Source: Bacteroidota bacterium
GTDB lineage: Bacteria > Bacteroidota > Bacteroidia > Cytophagales > Cyclobacteriaceae
Assembly (NCBI GenBank): GCA_022567155.1
Contig: JADFHN010000024.1
Span: 1-49,716 of the forward strand
Length of the DNA: 49,716 bases
Direction: 5' to 3'
A model generated the notes under the pieces. That model did not search any database and was not told where the DNA came from. It saw only the letters and a program-made list of their open reading frames with translations. Position numbers and translations under genes: made by a program. Of this stretch, positions 9,406-18,285 are shown one piece after another (position 1 is the first letter of the stretch; the number at the start of each line of letters is the position of its first letter).

Positions 9406-9462
9406 TTTAATAACAGTTAAGTGGTTAATTTGATTTTTTTAATTTGCTTTACACCCTCATAA

Positions 9463-9591
9463 ATGAAAAGCCTTTACAAACAATATTCAACATTGGTTCT
9501 GTTCGGAACAATTGAAGCGACTTCTGGTGTTACAGGGGTTATGCCGGTAATCACCAGCATGATGATTACAATCCCCTTTGGGGGACAATAA
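9463..9591 (+). promoter_or_regulatory. Possible thr leader peptide, 42 codons
   Basis: A short open frame begins at ATG 9463 and ends at TAA 9589, about 100 bases before the aspartokinase remnant. It has six Thr codons (positions 10, 16, 20, 24, 31, 36) and several Ile codons, but they are not in a tight run. Overlapping it is an inverted repeat, CTGGTG...CACCAG, and then CCCC-TTT-GGGG. No U-tract follows. An attenuation leader for the lost thr operon is possible; the evidence is weak compared with the ilv leader at 13695. Confidence 0.25.
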
Positions 9592-9687
9592 TTACATATC
9601 GCCGCGTAGAGTATATCTTTTCATTAACTGCAGAAAAGCAATCCACTGATCATTCACTGAAATTCAAGTTTTAAAAGATATTTATAA

Positions 9688-10262
9688 ATGATAGTTATGA
9701 AGTTTGGCGGCACCAGTGTTGCCATACCGGAAAATATTTTAAAGGTAAAAGACATCATTACCCGGTACGACGAACTGCTTGTTGTTGTAGTTTCAGCTTT
9801 TGGAGAATGTACAGCTCAGCTTCAGGAATTAGCCGCACATGCACTGGATGGTGACTATAAAATCCTGTTCAGTTAATTCAGTGACAGGCACCTGAATGCA
9901 ATAAAAGTGCTGATACCTGGTGCAAGGCAAAAGAAAGTGCTTGCTGCAGCAAAAGTCTACTTGAATGAACTGGAAGACTTTTGATCCGGTATTTCACTCA
10001 TCAAGGAGCTTTCGGACCGGTCGATAACTAAGGTGCTCAACTTCGGCGAACTATTGTCAGCGTTTATACTGACTGAGGTGCTTCGGATACATTCGGAAAA
10101 AGCCCGGTTCGTTGATTCAAGAAAGATTATTACTACTGACGATTCCTGCTTATTCAGGAAAATGGATTTTGAAGAAACTAATCAATTAATAAAAATTAGT
10201 TAACACACAAAATATCAACGTTTTGCCAGGGTTTATCGCCTCAACAAAAGCCGGAAAAACCA
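9688..10262 (+). pseudogene. Aspartokinase (ThrA-type) N-terminal remnant
   Basis: The translation starts with the aspartokinase signature MKFGGTS and continues collinearly through LNFGELLSAFILTEVL and FVDSRKIITTDD, but it is broken by in-frame stops at 9874, 9982 and 10201. A frame change follows, after which VLPGFIASTKAGKTTTL is readable from about 10220, the segment that in intact enzymes leads into GRGGSDYTA. The kinase domain stops there: the rest of the aspartokinase, any homoserine dehydrogenase domain and thrB are missing. The next bases encode the middle of threonine synthase. Loss is therefore by internal deletion as well as point decay. In the intact pathway this enzyme phosphorylates aspartate as the first step to threonine. 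Confidence 0.85.
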
Positions 10263-10269
10263 CTACCCT

Positions 10270-10953
10270 AAAGTGCAGCTTACAAGTGCCAATTCGATAA
10301 ATATTGGCCGGTGGATCGCATAAAGTGTCTATTATTTTCTGGCATACAAACAATTCGAACCGGATACAGAACTTGCAATTTCAGTACCTACCGGCAATCT
10401 GGGTAACCTGACAGCGGGTGTGCTGGTCAAAAAAATGGGACTTCCCGTACGGAAGTTTGTGGCAGCCACAAACCGTAACCGGGTGATCACGGACTACATT
10501 CAAACCGGGATTTATGAAACAAAATCATCAGTGACAACTGCTTCGAATGCGATGGATGTAGGCGCCCCGAGTAATTATGAAAGACTGATGTATTTGTACG
10601 GAGGCGATCCGGAACAGATCAGGGCAGATATCGAAAGCTTTAGTTTCAACGACGAAAATACGATTCAGGCTATTCGTGATGTTTACAGGCAGACAAGCTA
10701 TCTGTTAGACCCGCATGGGGCGGTGAGCTATCTTGCGTTGCGTGAATTTCTTAACAACAACAATGAGGAATTCGGCTCAGGTAGTGGTATATTTCTTGAA
10801 ACGGCCCATTCGAAAAAATTTGCCGGACCAGTGAAAAAAGCAGTACCGTTGATCGCATTTTCACATGATATCTCCGGAAAAAAGCTGGAAAAAATTTCGC
10901 TGGAAAACAACTTTCAAAAATTAAAAGACTTTATCATAAACCTCTCTTCCTGA
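10270..10953 (+). pseudogene. Threonine synthase (thrC) C-terminal remnant
   Basis: From 10270 the frame reads KVQLTSANSINIGRWIA, a threonine synthase segment, then a TAA stop at 10321 where the family usually has Gln, then SVYYFLAYKQF. It continues through ISVPTGNLGNLTAGVLVKKMG, KSSVTTASNAMDVGAPSNYER and DPHGAVSYLALREF to the stop at 10953. These are recognisable C-terminal threonine synthase (PLP-dependent, O-phosphohomoserine to threonine) motifs. Roughly the N-terminal half, including the PLP lysine region, is absent. It abuts the aspartokinase remnant, so the order kinase-(thrB)-thrC of a thr operon is preserved around a deletion. An ATG at 10420 could start a 177-residue fragment, but that would not be a functional enzyme. 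Confidence 0.85.
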
Positions 10954-11169
10954 GTAAGTTTTATTTTATTAAACAGGAATTATCCTATAATGAATGCATG
11001 TTATTCGGAGTATAAAACCGGAATGCCTGATCATATAACCTGACTAAGCAGATGTACGTTTAATGGATTTTGATGTTGTTCATTATACATGAAAAACTGG
11101 TTGCAATTGATAAATTGATTTATTTTACCGAGATTAATATCGTTTGGCCACCACTGATTCACAATATCC

Positions 11170-13563
11170 ATGAAAGTATTTAAAATCATTCTCATTGTAC
11201 TTGTCGTTTTTGTGCTTATCCTCTCAGCAGGTGGTTATCTTTTCATTCAGTCACACAAACCTCAATATAGTGGGGAATTTACATTAAGCGGCCTTCATGA
11301 AGAAGTTAATGTGTATTACGATACATACGGCATCCCGCACATCTATGCCCAAAATGAAGAAGATGCATACCGTGCACTGGGGTATGTGCATGCCCAGGAT
11401 CGTCTCTGGCAAATGGAGCTGATGCGCCGGATTGCTCCGGGCAGGCTTGCTGAAATTTTCGGAAAAGACCTGCTCGAAACAGATATCTTTTTCAGAACAC
11501 TGGGTATCAACCGGTATTCGGAGCAAACTGTACATGAACTACTTGAAAAGGGCGATTCGCCCGAATTGCGTGGAAGCCAGGCGTACCTGGATGGCATCAA
11601 TCAGTTTATAGCCAAAGGCCACACACCGGTAGAATATCTCCTCATAGGCCTGGAGAAAACGCCTTTCAGCTTACTTGACATGCACAACGTCATGGGGTAT
11701 ATGGCATTCAGTTTTGCCATGGCGCATCGCACCGATCCTCTGGTAAGCAGGATAGCTGCCGAGTATGGCACAGCGTATCTCAATGACCTGAACATTTATG
11801 TAACACCGGAATCAACGCTCATAAAAAATTATACGTTTTATTCCGAAGCAGAGCAGATTGCCGGCTTTACTTCTTCTGTGATGGAAACACTACCTGTTCC
11901 GGTGTGGATAGGAAGCAATAGCTGGATTGTGGGTCCTGAAAAATCAAAATCAGGATCGGTGATATTTGCCAATGATCCCCACATTGGGTTTGCACAACCT
12001 GCCGTTTGGTATGAGGCGCACCTGATCACCCCAGCCTGGGAATTTTACGGTTATCATCTTGCTTTGCAGCCTTTTGCAACTATCGGCCATAGCCGCAACA
12101 TTGCTATAGGGCTTACCATGTTTGAAAATGACGACATTAACTTTTACAGAGAGCATACTGACCCGGATCACCCAAACCAATACCTGTACAAAAATGAATG
12201 GCTTGATTTTGATGAAAGGGAGGAACATATCCATATTAAAGATTCGACTGATATAAGTATCACCGTGAGATCATCTGTTCATGGTCCGGTTGTAACTGAT
12301 GTTTTGCAAAACACAGATTCATTATCCGTTATATCAATGTGGTGGATTTATACACGTTTCCCCAGCAAATTGCTTGAGATAAATTATGAATTTAATCATG
12401 CAAACCATATAGATGAGGTACGATCAGCAGCTTCGAAAATACATGCACCAGGTCTGAATGTAATGTATGGTGATAAGCAGGGAAACATAGCCTGGTGGGC
12501 GTCAGCCAAATTACCGGTGTGGCCTTCTCATGTTAATTCCAAATTGATTCTGAACGGTTCAACAGGTGAAGATGAGCCCACCGGATACCTGGATTTTTCG
12601 CAAAATCCGCAGGCCGAAAACCCGCCATGGAACTATGTTTACAGCGCCAATAACCAGCCGGATACCATTAATAACCAGTTATATCCCGGTTACTACCTCC
12701 CGGAAGACCGGGCAAAGCGCATCGTTCAGTTACTTGAGGCAAAAGAAAAGCTGGATTCAGATTACTTTAAGGCTATGTTGCTGGACAATACTTCGCCTGT
12801 GACACCGGTTCTGGCAAAGGAGATGGTTTATATGATCAATCCGGATGGTGAGACGGAAGAAAAAATGTACCGGATTTTGGCAGGATGGGATGGTTCACAC
12901 AACACAAAAGATACGGCACCTGTGATCTATAACAAGCTGGTTTATACCATTCTCGAACTGGCCATGGAAGACGAACTCGGGAAAGAAGCATTCAAGGATT
13001 TTCTGGGCACACATTTACTCAAGCGCAGTGTCGCCGGTTTTATAAGAAATGACAGTTCGGTCTGGTGGAACAATGTACATACGGAAAAAAATGAAACGCG
13101 TACAGATATTTTCAATCAGGCGTTCAGCAGATCAGCGTATGAACTTGAACAGCAGCTTGGTGCAGATCCGTCAGTATGGAAGTGGGAAGAGGTGCACACG
13201 CTCGAGCATAAACATGCACTGGGTGCTGTTAATGTCCTGAAATTTCTTTTTAATGTAGGACCATACCATACCGGTTCGTCATCATCATTGCTTAATAACC
13301 TGATGTTTACCTTTACCGGAAGTGGAAAATACAAGGTAGTTGCCGGCCCCTCCACGCGCCGGGTAATTGACTTTTCTGACATCGAAAATTCATTCAGCAT
13401 ATTGCCTACCGGACAAAGCGGGAATCCATTCAGTCCGCACTATAAAGATCAGGCACAGATGTTTATCGATGGAGAATTCAGGAAGCAGATGATGAATCAG
13501 GAAGAGATCAGAAGCACATCCAGGGATGTTCTGATTCTAAAGCCTTCAGATAAAGCAAATTGA
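11170..13563 (+). CDS. Penicillin acylase family protein (Ntn hydrolase), 797 aa
   Basis: A member of the penicillin amidase/acyl-homoserine-lactone acylase family, which hydrolyses amide bonds of N-acyl compounds; the substrate cannot be predicted. An N-terminal hydrophobic segment (about residues 5-25) serves as signal or anchor for periplasmic export. The alpha region begins near VNVYYDTYGIPHIYAQNEEDAY. The self-processing and nucleophile site is G|SNSWIVG with Ser249, which becomes the first residue of the beta chain after autoproteolysis. FANDPHIG follows it, as in the family. Length matches the family (about 750-850 aa). The gene is intact although it is flanked by the decayed thr remnants and the decayed threonine dehydratase, so it is not part of that pathway. 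Confidence 0.9.
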   Translation: MKVFKIILIVLVVFVLILSAGGYLFIQSHKPQYSGEFTLSGLHEEVNVYYDTYGIPHIYAQNEEDAYRALGYVHAQDRLWQMELMRRIAPGRLAEIFGKDLLETDIFFRTLGINRYSEQTVHELLEKGDSPELRGSQAYLDGINQFIAKGHTPVEYLLIGLEKTPFSLLDMHNVMGYMAFSFAMAHRTDPLVSRIAAEYGTAYLNDLNIYVTPESTLIKNYTFYSEAEQIAGFTSSVMETLPVPVWIGSNSWIVGPEKSKSGSVIFANDPHIGFAQPAVWYEAHLITPAWEFYGYHLALQPFATIGHSRNIAIGLTMFENDDINFYREHTDPDHPNQYLYKNEWLDFDEREEHIHIKDSTDISITVRSSVHGPVVTDVLQNTDSLSVISMWWIYTRFPSKLLEINYEFNHANHIDEVRSAASKIHAPGLNVMYGDKQGNIAWWASAKLPVWPSHVNSKLILNGSTGEDEPTGYLDFSQNPQAENPPWNYVYSANNQPDTINNQLYPGYYLPEDRAKRIVQLLEAKEKLDSDYFKAMLLDNTSPVTPVLAKEMVYMINPDGETEEKMYRILAGWDGSHNTKDTAPVIYNKLVYTILELAMEDELGKEAFKDFLGTHLLKRSVAGFIRNDSSVWWNNVHTEKNETRTDIFNQAFSRSAYELEQQLGADPSVWKWEEVHTLEHKHALGAVNVLKFLFNVGPYHTGSSSSLLNNLMFTFTGSGKYKVVAGPSTRRVIDFSDIENSFSILPTGQSGNPFSPHYKDQAQMFIDGEFRKQMMNQEEIRSTSRDVLILKPSDKAN

Positions 13564-13647
13564 GTGTTATCGGGCATTATTTGTTTTTATTCCGGTAAAA
13601 CATTTCCGGGCCCGGAATGCCATTCTATTGATGAAAGTAATAAAAAA

Positions 13648-13678
13648 TTTGAAAGTTGAACCGCTATCGTTAGCAGTG
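13648..13678 (+). promoter_or_regulatory. Candidate promoter of the ilvA leader
   Basis: TTTG at 13648-13651 is followed after exactly 19 bases by TAGCAGTG at 13671-13678. This fits the Bacteroidetes spacing (TTTG-N19-TAnnTTTG), with 6 of 8 matches at the -7 box. Transcription would begin a few bases before the leader-peptide ATG at 13695. Confidence 0.45.
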
Positions 13679-13694
13679 CCTCTTTTTAAAAATT

Positions 13695-13757
13695 ATGAGT
13701 GCTAAAAATATCATTATTCTTCGTTCAATAATCCGCATCATGCATAAAGGATGCTGA
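13695..13757 (+). CDS. Isoleucine-rich leader peptide of the ilvA attenuator, 20 aa
   Basis: A 20-codon open frame reads MSAKNIIILRSIIRIMHKGC, with six Ile codons in a stretch of eleven (NIIILRSIIRI). It ends at TGA 13755-13757. About 27 bases later a terminator hairpin begins, and the threonine dehydratase start lies at 13856. The arrangement (Ile-rich leader, terminator, Ile-biosynthetic gene) is that of classic ribosome-mediated attenuation: low charged tRNA-Ile stalls the ribosome on the Ile codons and prevents terminator formation. It is too short for routine gene finding. The structural gene it should control is frameshifted. Confidence 0.8.
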   Translation: MSAKNIIILRSIIRIMHKGC

Positions 13758-13783
13758 ATGAGGAGGATAATGGTAAAATAAAT

Positions 13784-13818
13784 CAAAAAGCCCTTCTTAT
13801 AACGAGCAGGGCTTTTTT
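13784..13818 (+). terminator. Attenuator terminator hairpin upstream of ilvA
   Basis: AAAAAGCCCT (13785-13794) pairs exactly with AGGGCTTTTT (13808-13817), with a loop that can add a few more pairs, followed by a T-run. This is a textbook intrinsic terminator located between the Ile-rich leader peptide and the ilvA start codon. Confidence 0.85.
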
Positions 13819-13855
13819 AGTACCAGGAGTATTATTTTTTAACAACAAAACGGAA

Positions 13856-15126
13856 ATGGAAACTTCAGTTTCAGCGCTGCCTGCATTTGCGGGGGTCAGA
13901 AAGGCCAGTGAAAACATCAGGAATACAGTAAATCATACACCGCTGATAAAGAACAAAAACTTATCAGAAACCTGGCAGGCCGGGATATGGTTAAAAAGGG
14001 AGGACCTTCCGGTAGTACGGTCCTACAAGATACGGGGAGCTTACAACAAAATATGCATGCTATCCGGACCGGAACTTAAAAACGGAGTAGTATGCGCCAG
14101 TGCAGGAAATCATGCCCAAGGTGTAGCATTTTCGTGTCATAAACTGGGAATTAAGGGGAGTATATTTATGCCATCCACTACCCCAAGGCAAAAAATCCGT
14201 CAGGTAGAAACATTCGGAAGGGAATATGTGGATATTATCCTGACAGGTGATTCGTACGTTGATTGCAGTAATGCCGCCATAGCCTTTTGTGAAACCAAAA
14301 ACAGTACATTTATTCACCCTTTTGACGATCCTATGGTTATTAGAAGGACAGGGTACGGTTGCGCTGGAAATTCTTGAAGATATCAGACAACCGGTTGATT
14401 ATTTGTTTGTGCCTGTAAGTGGGGGAAGACTTGCCTCCGGGATCATAACCGTATTCAGGAAATTAAGGCCTGAAACAAAGATTTTGGGCGTTGAACCCGA
14501 AGGTACGCCATCAATGAAAACGGCCATTCATAATGGAAGGGTGACCACGTTAAAGAAAATAGATTCATTTATTGATGGCGTTGCAGTAAAACATGTTGGA
14601 GAAATCACCTTTGAAATCTGTAAAGATTATTTGTACGATGTGATCACGGTTCCGGAAGGTCTTGTATGCTCCAAGATGCTTAAACTTTATAATAATGACG
14701 CCATAGTTGCTGAACTGGCAGGAGCTTTAAGCCTGTCAGCATTACCCTTGTATGAAAAAGAAATAAAAGGTAAAAATGTAATTTGTATTCTAAGTGGAAG
14801 CAACAATGACATATCATATCACGCCTCGAGGAGATCAAGGAAAGAGCCCTGCTCTATGAAGGGCTGAAACATTATTTTATTATTCGCTTTCCGCAACGTG
14901 CCGGGGCATTAAAACAATTCATTGTGGACATTCTAGGACCGGATGACGACATTACGCATTTCGAATATTTTAAAAAGCATAACCGTGAGCAAGGACCGGC
15001 AGTAGTAGGTATTGAAATAAAATCCAGGGAGGACTTCGGGCCGCTGATAGACCGAATCAAAAAAAAGGATTTATGGGGGATTACCTCAATGAGAAATCGG
15101 ACTTGTTCCGGTTTCTGATAGGATAA
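13856..15126 (+). pseudogene. ilvA: Threonine dehydratase (threonine ammonia-lyase) gene, frameshifted
   Basis: Encodes the PLP enzyme that converts threonine to 2-oxobutyrate, the first step to isoleucine. From ATG 13856 the frame reads LKREDLPVVRSYKIRGAY (PLP-Lys motif) and ASAGNHAQGVAFSC. It breaks after HPFDDPMVI, where one extra A at 14342 shifts the frame; EGQGTVALEIL and PVSGGRLASGI continue in the next frame. A second shift near 14812-14825 (one base lost) restores reading as LEEIKERALLYEGL and the C-terminal ACT-like region. A third, in the G-run at 15075-15079, precedes YLNEKSDLFRF and the stop at 15124. Three independent indels make sequencing error an unlikely full explanation. 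The leader and attenuator upstream are intact. Confidence 0.85.
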
Positions 15127-15296
15127 CCGGGTGTTGGTTGAAGCTGTAAATCCTTGTCGTGAGGATTTACAACATGATATTTATCAAAATTTATGCTGAT
15201 AAAAGTCACTCAAGTATTATTATTTGAATCATACTTTAAGAATTTCTTTGTTTCGATCTTTGAATTGATTTGAGAACCTTAAAAACCTAAAGTAAA

Positions 15297-15866
15297 ATGA
15301 AAAAGATCAACCTTTTTATTTCCGCTTTTATAGCCATTGCAATGTTACTTGGTTCCTGTACCGGAGGAGGGCAGATCGGTGTTGAAGAAGCTGTTACAGA
15401 TGATGATGCTCCGGCAAACCTTGGACAGGCCGGCGTTGATGAAGATTCGGAACCTAATATTTTGAAAATCGCTTTGGGTTCGCCCGATCACACTACATTG
15501 GTAGCTGCCGTACAAGCTGCAGGAATTGAACATGTCCTTGCTAATAACGGTCCGCTTACTCTTTTTGCGCCTACAAACGATGCATTTGCTTCATTACCGG
15601 AAGGTACGGTGGCTAATCTCCTGAAACCAGAAAATAAGTCCACGTTAATTAATTTGCTGTACTATCATGCAGCGCCCGGTTCATATAAGGGAGACTTGCT
15701 GCACGACGGAAGGCAGATGTATGAAGCCAATGGCGACAATGTTGAAATCAAGGTTGCAGAAGATGGTAGCATAACTGTAAATTGCGCAAATATTATAGCT
15801 ACCATTCCGGCTTCAAACGGTGTAGTTCATGTAATTGATAAAGTACTGTTACCCCCGGAAAAGTAA
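15297..15866 (+). CDS. Fasciclin (FAS1) domain lipoprotein, 189 aa
   Basis: A lipoprotein signal peptide ends in the lipobox LLGSC (Cys21), followed by a Gly- and acid-rich linker. One FAS1 domain spans about residues 58-187: TTLVAAVQAAGI, GPLTLFAPTNDAFASLPEGTV (H1 region), YYHAAPG and the C-terminal NGVVHVIDKVLLP (H2/YH region). FAS1 proteins are surface-exposed adhesion or matrix proteins. The protein is probably anchored to the outer membrane and is a single-gene unit. Confidence 0.9.
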   Translation: MKKINLFISAFIAIAMLLGSCTGGGQIGVEEAVTDDDAPANLGQAGVDEDSEPNILKIALGSPDHTTLVAAVQAAGIEHVLANNGPLTLFAPTNDAFASLPEGTVANLLKPENKSTLINLLYYHAAPGSYKGDLLHDGRQMYEANGDNVEIKVAEDGSITVNCANIIATIPASNGVVHVIDKVLLPPEK

Positions 15867-16034
15867 ACACCTGCAACAATACTCCAGACCTTAAGCTTCT
15901 GTCAGGTATTAAACCAGGTTTTATGTTAAATGGACCCGTATTCAATGCGTGGCCATTTCTTTATATAAAAAATACGCTAGCCAGATTGAATGATACCATG
16001 GACTACATTTGCTCGTCCTGTATCTATTCATCCA

Positions 16035-16580
16035 TTATTTTACCAGGTAGGTGATTTTATCAATGCTTCCTCCACATCCCTCAATTGCATTTTTGATTGC
16101 GTAGATTATTTTATCCCGGTTTTCAAGGTCTGCTACAAACAAGTTAAAATATCTGCTTTTTGTCTGACGTTGCCCCCAATCCGTGTTTTGCACCATAATA
16201 TCGGCCATTCCGACCTGTATAGTCCAGATGTCTTCCTTTATGGGATTAAAATCTTCATCATCGGGTTTATCAATCAGTATCATGCCATTTTCAAAATCTG
16301 AAAGGTCAAAGGAATAAGTGATTATGTGATTCATCTTATCTGAGTTACTTGTACTGACCTTGGAGATGGCACAAAGACAGAACGTATGAATAAAACTATA
16401 TCTGAAAATGGTGGAATCGCCGTAAGTTAAGGGCATAGTGATATGTATTTTATTGATCAGACTTTCCAGGCTGTCAACTGGTTCATGCTTCTGACTAATG
16501 GCAAAAGGAACAGAGGTAAACATTGCAAGATAAAAAAAGCAGATCCATTTATATCTTTTAACTTTTTTTATGTATTTCAT
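16035..16580 (-). CDS. Small exported protein of unknown function, 181 aa
   Basis: I do not recognise a family. From the ATG at 16580 the protein starts MKYIKKVKRYKWICFF with a positively charged N-terminus and a hydrophobic stretch to about residue 22, ending at VPFAISQ, consistent with a cleavable signal peptide. The remainder is soluble-looking with mixed strands and ends DLENRDKIIYAIKNAIEGCGGSIDKITYLVK. The frame extends upstream to 16610, but the later ATG gives the better signal sequence. No operon partner: the cyclase on the same strand lies about 210 bases upstream. Confidence 0.5.
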   Translation of the reverse strand: MKYIKKVKRYKWICFFYLAMFTSVPFAISQKHEPVDSLESLINKIHITMPLTYGDSTIFRYSFIHTFCLCAISKVSTSNSDKMNHIITYSFDLSDFENGMILIDKPDDEDFNPIKEDIWTIQVGMADIMVQNTDWGQRQTKSRYFNLFVADLENRDKIIYAIKNAIEGCGGSIDKITYLVK

Positions 16581-16790
16581 ATGCATACATACGATCATTG
16601 AACAGGACAAATAATTAGCATATTACAAGTATATACGGTTTTGTCTTTAAATCCCTTTTCCTTTTACTGAATCATATGTGTCTTTTCTGCGACACGCATA
16701 ATATCATGTGTTTCCTGAATTACGAATTAAACTTAGTATTGCCTGGAAAAGTATTTTTGAAATGGCGACAAATCAGGTATTGTATTTAAA

Positions 16791-18074
16791 TTAGGCTACT
16801 TTAAATACCTCGATTTCTTTTTCAATATTTCGAACTTTAACGTGCCCGATTTTTTCCAGATGGTATTTATCATGATTGAGCCGGTTATAGAGTTCGCTTG
16901 ATACCAGAAACTGTGTATCAAATTCCTTGTTAACCTGCTCTAGTCGTGCGGCGATGATCACGGTAGTCCCGCTGATAGAGAATTGCTTGCGTAATTCATT
17001 ACCAATGTTGCCCATCACTACTTTGCCGGTATGTACGCCAAGACCAACCCTCGTAACGGGAATTGCTCCTTTGGAAGAAAGTTCATTCATTTTTTTCAGT
17101 ATTGCCAGTCCTGCCTGTAGTGCATTTTCAGCATGATTTTCATCTTTTTCAGGTGCTCCGAATGTAGCCATCAGGCCATCTCCCATGATTTGATTGGTAA
17201 TGCCTTTGTAATTGCTGATTATCCTGATCACCGGACTGAAAATTACATTCTGAAACTTGATGACATCCTGCGGATCCATATTTTCCACCGACCTGCTGAA
17301 ATTCCGGATATCCATAAATAAAATGGAAACTATTCTTTTATCGGAGGAAAAATTGTTCGCTATCAGCGTATCCACAACTGTTTTGGATACCTGCTGGCCA
17401 AAAAGCATTTCAATTTCATTTTTTTGTTTGATAAAATCGAAAGAAACGCGTGTTCTGTTTTTAATCTCATTAGTAACATACACGGCACTTAGGGCGGCAA
17501 TCATCATAAATATGCTTCTTGCATAATAGAGAATGGGAGGAAAATGGAGCACCTGGTTTTGAGGATCAAATGTATGTATAGCCCAAAATGTAACTAAAAA
17601 GTAGGTGCCTGATGTAACTAAAGCGGTGATCAGGCCTAACCTTACCTCCAGGTTCATAGATGATATGATGATCAGTATAAAATAAAAGAACATCAGCGGT
17701 GAATCGAGAAAAATTACCGTGTGTTCAACATAACAAAGAATGGCAAGTAATATACCCGGAAAAGAAGCCTCAATGATCACATTGCCTGCTTTCATGAATT
17801 CCGGAACAAATATTTTCCTTTTCAGAAACCAGCCGGCAATGGCCAGTCCGGTAGTTTCATAGGTAAGAAATACTACAAACCAGGCCATGATAAGGTATTT
17901 GGTATTTTCGTTTTTAAAAAACTGTGTGGTATCACGAATAACGAAAAAATTAAAAGACATAATTAACAATCCCAACAGTAGTGCAGTAATAAATATTTTT
18001 ATGCGTTTATATTCACTTTTCGCAATGGCAATTTCCAACTCACGGTTTGCAAGATCGATGGCATTGTTTTTCAT
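16791..18074 (-). CDS. Membrane-anchored class III nucleotidyl cyclase homologue with altered active site, 427 aa
   Basis: The N-terminal half (about residues 25-205) contains roughly six hydrophobic segments. The C-terminal half is a class III adenylate/guanylate cyclase catalytic domain (about 240-425). Both metal-binding aspartates are visible, in SILFMDIRNFSR and QIMGDGLMATFG. Two usual active-site residues differ: the substrate-specifying Lys that normally precedes the GD motif is Gln (TNQIMGD), and the transition-state Asn of the VNxAARLE motif is Ile (TVIIAARLE); the Arg is kept. A Thr occupies the second specificity position (SGTTV). It may have altered or no cyclase activity. The gene stands alone. 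Confidence 0.85.
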   Translation of the reverse strand: MKNNAIDLANRELEIAIAKSEYKRIKIFITALLLGLLIMSFNFFVIRDTTQFFKNENTKYLIMAWFVVFLTYETTGLAIAGWFLKRKIFVPEFMKAGNVIIEASFPGILLAILCYVEHTVIFLDSPLMFFYFILIIISSMNLEVRLGLITALVTSGTYFLVTFWAIHTFDPQNQVLHFPPILYYARSIFMMIAALSAVYVTNEIKNRTRVSFDFIKQKNEIEMLFGQQVSKTVVDTLIANNFSSDKRIVSILFMDIRNFSRSVENMDPQDVIKFQNVIFSPVIRIISNYKGITNQIMGDGLMATFGAPEKDENHAENALQAGLAILKKMNELSSKGAIPVTRVGLGVHTGKVVMGNIGNELRKQFSISGTTVIIAARLEQVNKEFDTQFLVSSELYNRLNHDKYHLEKIGHVKVRNIEKEIEVFKVA

Positions 18075-18285
18075 GATATACTGAAAAATCAGATATATAT
18101 TAATGAGTAAACAAATAAAGCGTCGAATTAATTTGTTTATTTAAAATAGTGTATGCCTATCCCTGGTATATTACCGGTTTTCAGATAAAAAGGACCAGCC
18201 AGGAATTGAAGTTCGCATAATAAAACTCAAAATAATTAAGATATAATAGCAGATATTATAGATTTTATTCGTTATTAAATTGCAA

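Larger units (their letters stand above)
9032..9462. other. Intergenic region with repeats, no gene
   Basis: No credible protein gene. It contains a GCACGGAAATAACTTCCGCG palindrome-like repeat (9073-9092) that recurs at 35089, and a MITE-like inverted-repeat element at 9272-9405. Confidence 0.6.

Noticed and set aside
9181-9420. 79-residue frame in the intergenic region
   Set aside because: It runs through the MITE-like element and has no protein-like features.
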